Both the position numbers and the translations under genes were made by a program. DNA of 64,000 nucleotides from Phymorhynchus buccinoides (lineage: Eukaryota; Mollusca; Gastropoda; Neogastropoda; Raphitomidae): NCBI GenBank assembly GCA_017654935.2, contig CM065704.1, positions 28,445,513-28,509,512 on the forward strand, written 5' to 3'. The notes under the pieces were generated by a model. It did no database searches. It had not been told where the DNA came from and was given only the letters and a program-made list of their open reading frames with translations. The number at the start of each line of letters is the position of its first letter. Position 1 is the first letter of the stretch. Shown here one piece after another: positions 1 through 64,000 of the stretch.

Positions 1-2
1 AA

Positions 3-490
3 CACATTATTGCACGTAATGCTCTGACGAGACTCAGACTAGGCATTTCTCTATTATTAAGGCCACATCGTCTGCGACATGCTCAAAATGTTTCTGCTAG
101 ACATTTAAATTGTCCATGTTGTTCTGTTGTTGAAAGTGAAATACATTTTGTGCCTATTGTATGCTCTAAATATAAAGATCTCATATATTCCAGCAAAGTT
201 TTATAGATATCCATCAAGTTTTAGATTATCTCTTCTCTTTGCAAATGAGAACAGTGTAATCGTCAATAATGTTGCCACTTACGTCCATAAATCCTTGCAG
301 TTGAGACGGTTATCATTGATGACGTAACTAGTTATCGTTGATCTGAGTTCTTTCGTTATTCATGTCTTTGTGTATTATGTCATTCTTATTTATGACAACT
401 ACAATTTTTCCTGGGTTTTGTTTTTATCTCACCTCCAGTGATATGGGCCAAAGGCCTAATCATGAAACAATTTGTTCATTGTTGTTCATT
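3..490 (+). mobile_element. LINE 3' end: C-terminal part of a reverse-transcriptase ORF plus 3' UTR
   Basis: Reading from base 3 gives HLNCPCCSVVESEIHFV and VCSKYKDL, the C-terminal Cys/His motif typical of non-LTR retrotransposon ORF2 proteins. A frameshift near 150-190 moves the reading to a second frame (PSSFRLSLLFANENSVIVNN) that ends at 327. The following AT-rich stretch ends in a simple tail near 490. It is a broken remnant in the intron before exon 1. Confidence 0.65.
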
Positions 491-557
491 ATTCTCTCTC
501 TGTTCATTCACATGTTGAACTCTATCGTTTGTTATTCTTTCACCCTGTGTGTTTCAG

Positions 558-63678
<63,121 letters not shown>

Positions 63679-63689
63679 GTGGGTGAACC

Positions 63690-63704
63690 CTCTGTCTGTC
63701 TCTG

Positions 63705-63783
<79 letters not shown>

Positions 63784-63858
63784 TTATCTGTCTCTCTCTC
63801 ACTCTCTCTCTGGTCATGTAGCATTGTTGGATGGCAGCCCAAGTAGGTGCACCTTCTA

Positions 63859-63949
<91 letters not shown>

Positions 63950-64000
63950 TTATCTGTCTCTCTCTCACTCTCTCTCTGGTCATGTAGCATTGTTGGATGG
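63690..64000. repeat. (CT)n tracts and tandem copies of the exon 38 3' edge
   Basis: Two CT tracts (63706-63780 and about 63883-63948), each followed by atttatctgtctctctctca and ctggtcatgtagcattgttg. After each, ggatgg(cagcccaa) echoes the exon 38 end (gggatggcagccaagg). The window ends inside the third copy. Confidence 0.8.

Overview
The window holds one very large, intron-rich gene on the + strand. It is incomplete at both ends: no start codon or signal peptide at the left, no stop codon at the right. Spliceosomal introns, LINE and tRNA-derived SINE remnants, palindromic MITE-like elements and very long (CA)n, (GA)n, (CT)n and (TTC)n tracts mark it as animal DNA. The domain set and the repeat families suggest a mollusc, most likely a gastropod; that placement is inference. 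I found no convincing second protein-coding gene on either strand.

The gene encodes a secreted, cysteine-rich, mucin-like protein. I placed 38 exons, about 18.1 kb of coding sequence and about 6,000 residues. Reading phases agree across every junction except those of one repeat exon.

Region 1 (558-28.8 kb): small GC-rich exons encode D1 (VWD-C8-TIL), D2 (VWD-C8-TIL), D' (TIL-like) and D3 (VWD-C8-TIL-E). This is the order found at the N terminus of von Willebrand factor and gel-forming mucins, where it drives disulfide-linked multimerisation.

Region 2 (28.7-49.6 kb): a first WxxW (mucin CysD) domain is followed by ten mostly very large phase 1-1 exons. They carry roughly 300 of about 310 copies of a 36-bp unit encoding G-E-T-P-T-A-Y-P-P-W-Y-T. 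Two more CysD domains are embedded in the array near its 3' end.

Region 3 (51.1-64 kb): four coagulation factor 5/8 type C (FA58C, discoidin) domains follow, the fourth cut by the window edge. A fourth CysD domain with a few flanking repeats sits between FA58C-2 and FA58C-3. A degenerate PPDYTG form of the repeat follows FA58C-3.

Read together, the architecture suggests a multimerising D-domain head, a very long Thr/Pro/Tyr/Trp-rich spacer punctuated by CysD modules, and FA58C domains that could bind glycans, lipids or matrix. A mucus, adhesive or clotting role is plausible but not shown by sequence.

The introns hold most of the other structure: exon edges tandemly copied into the adjoining intron at several exons, nested and foldback MITEs, SINEs, LINE 3' ends, a 1.8-kb minisatellite and many microsatellites. 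Promoter and polyadenylation regions lie outside the window.
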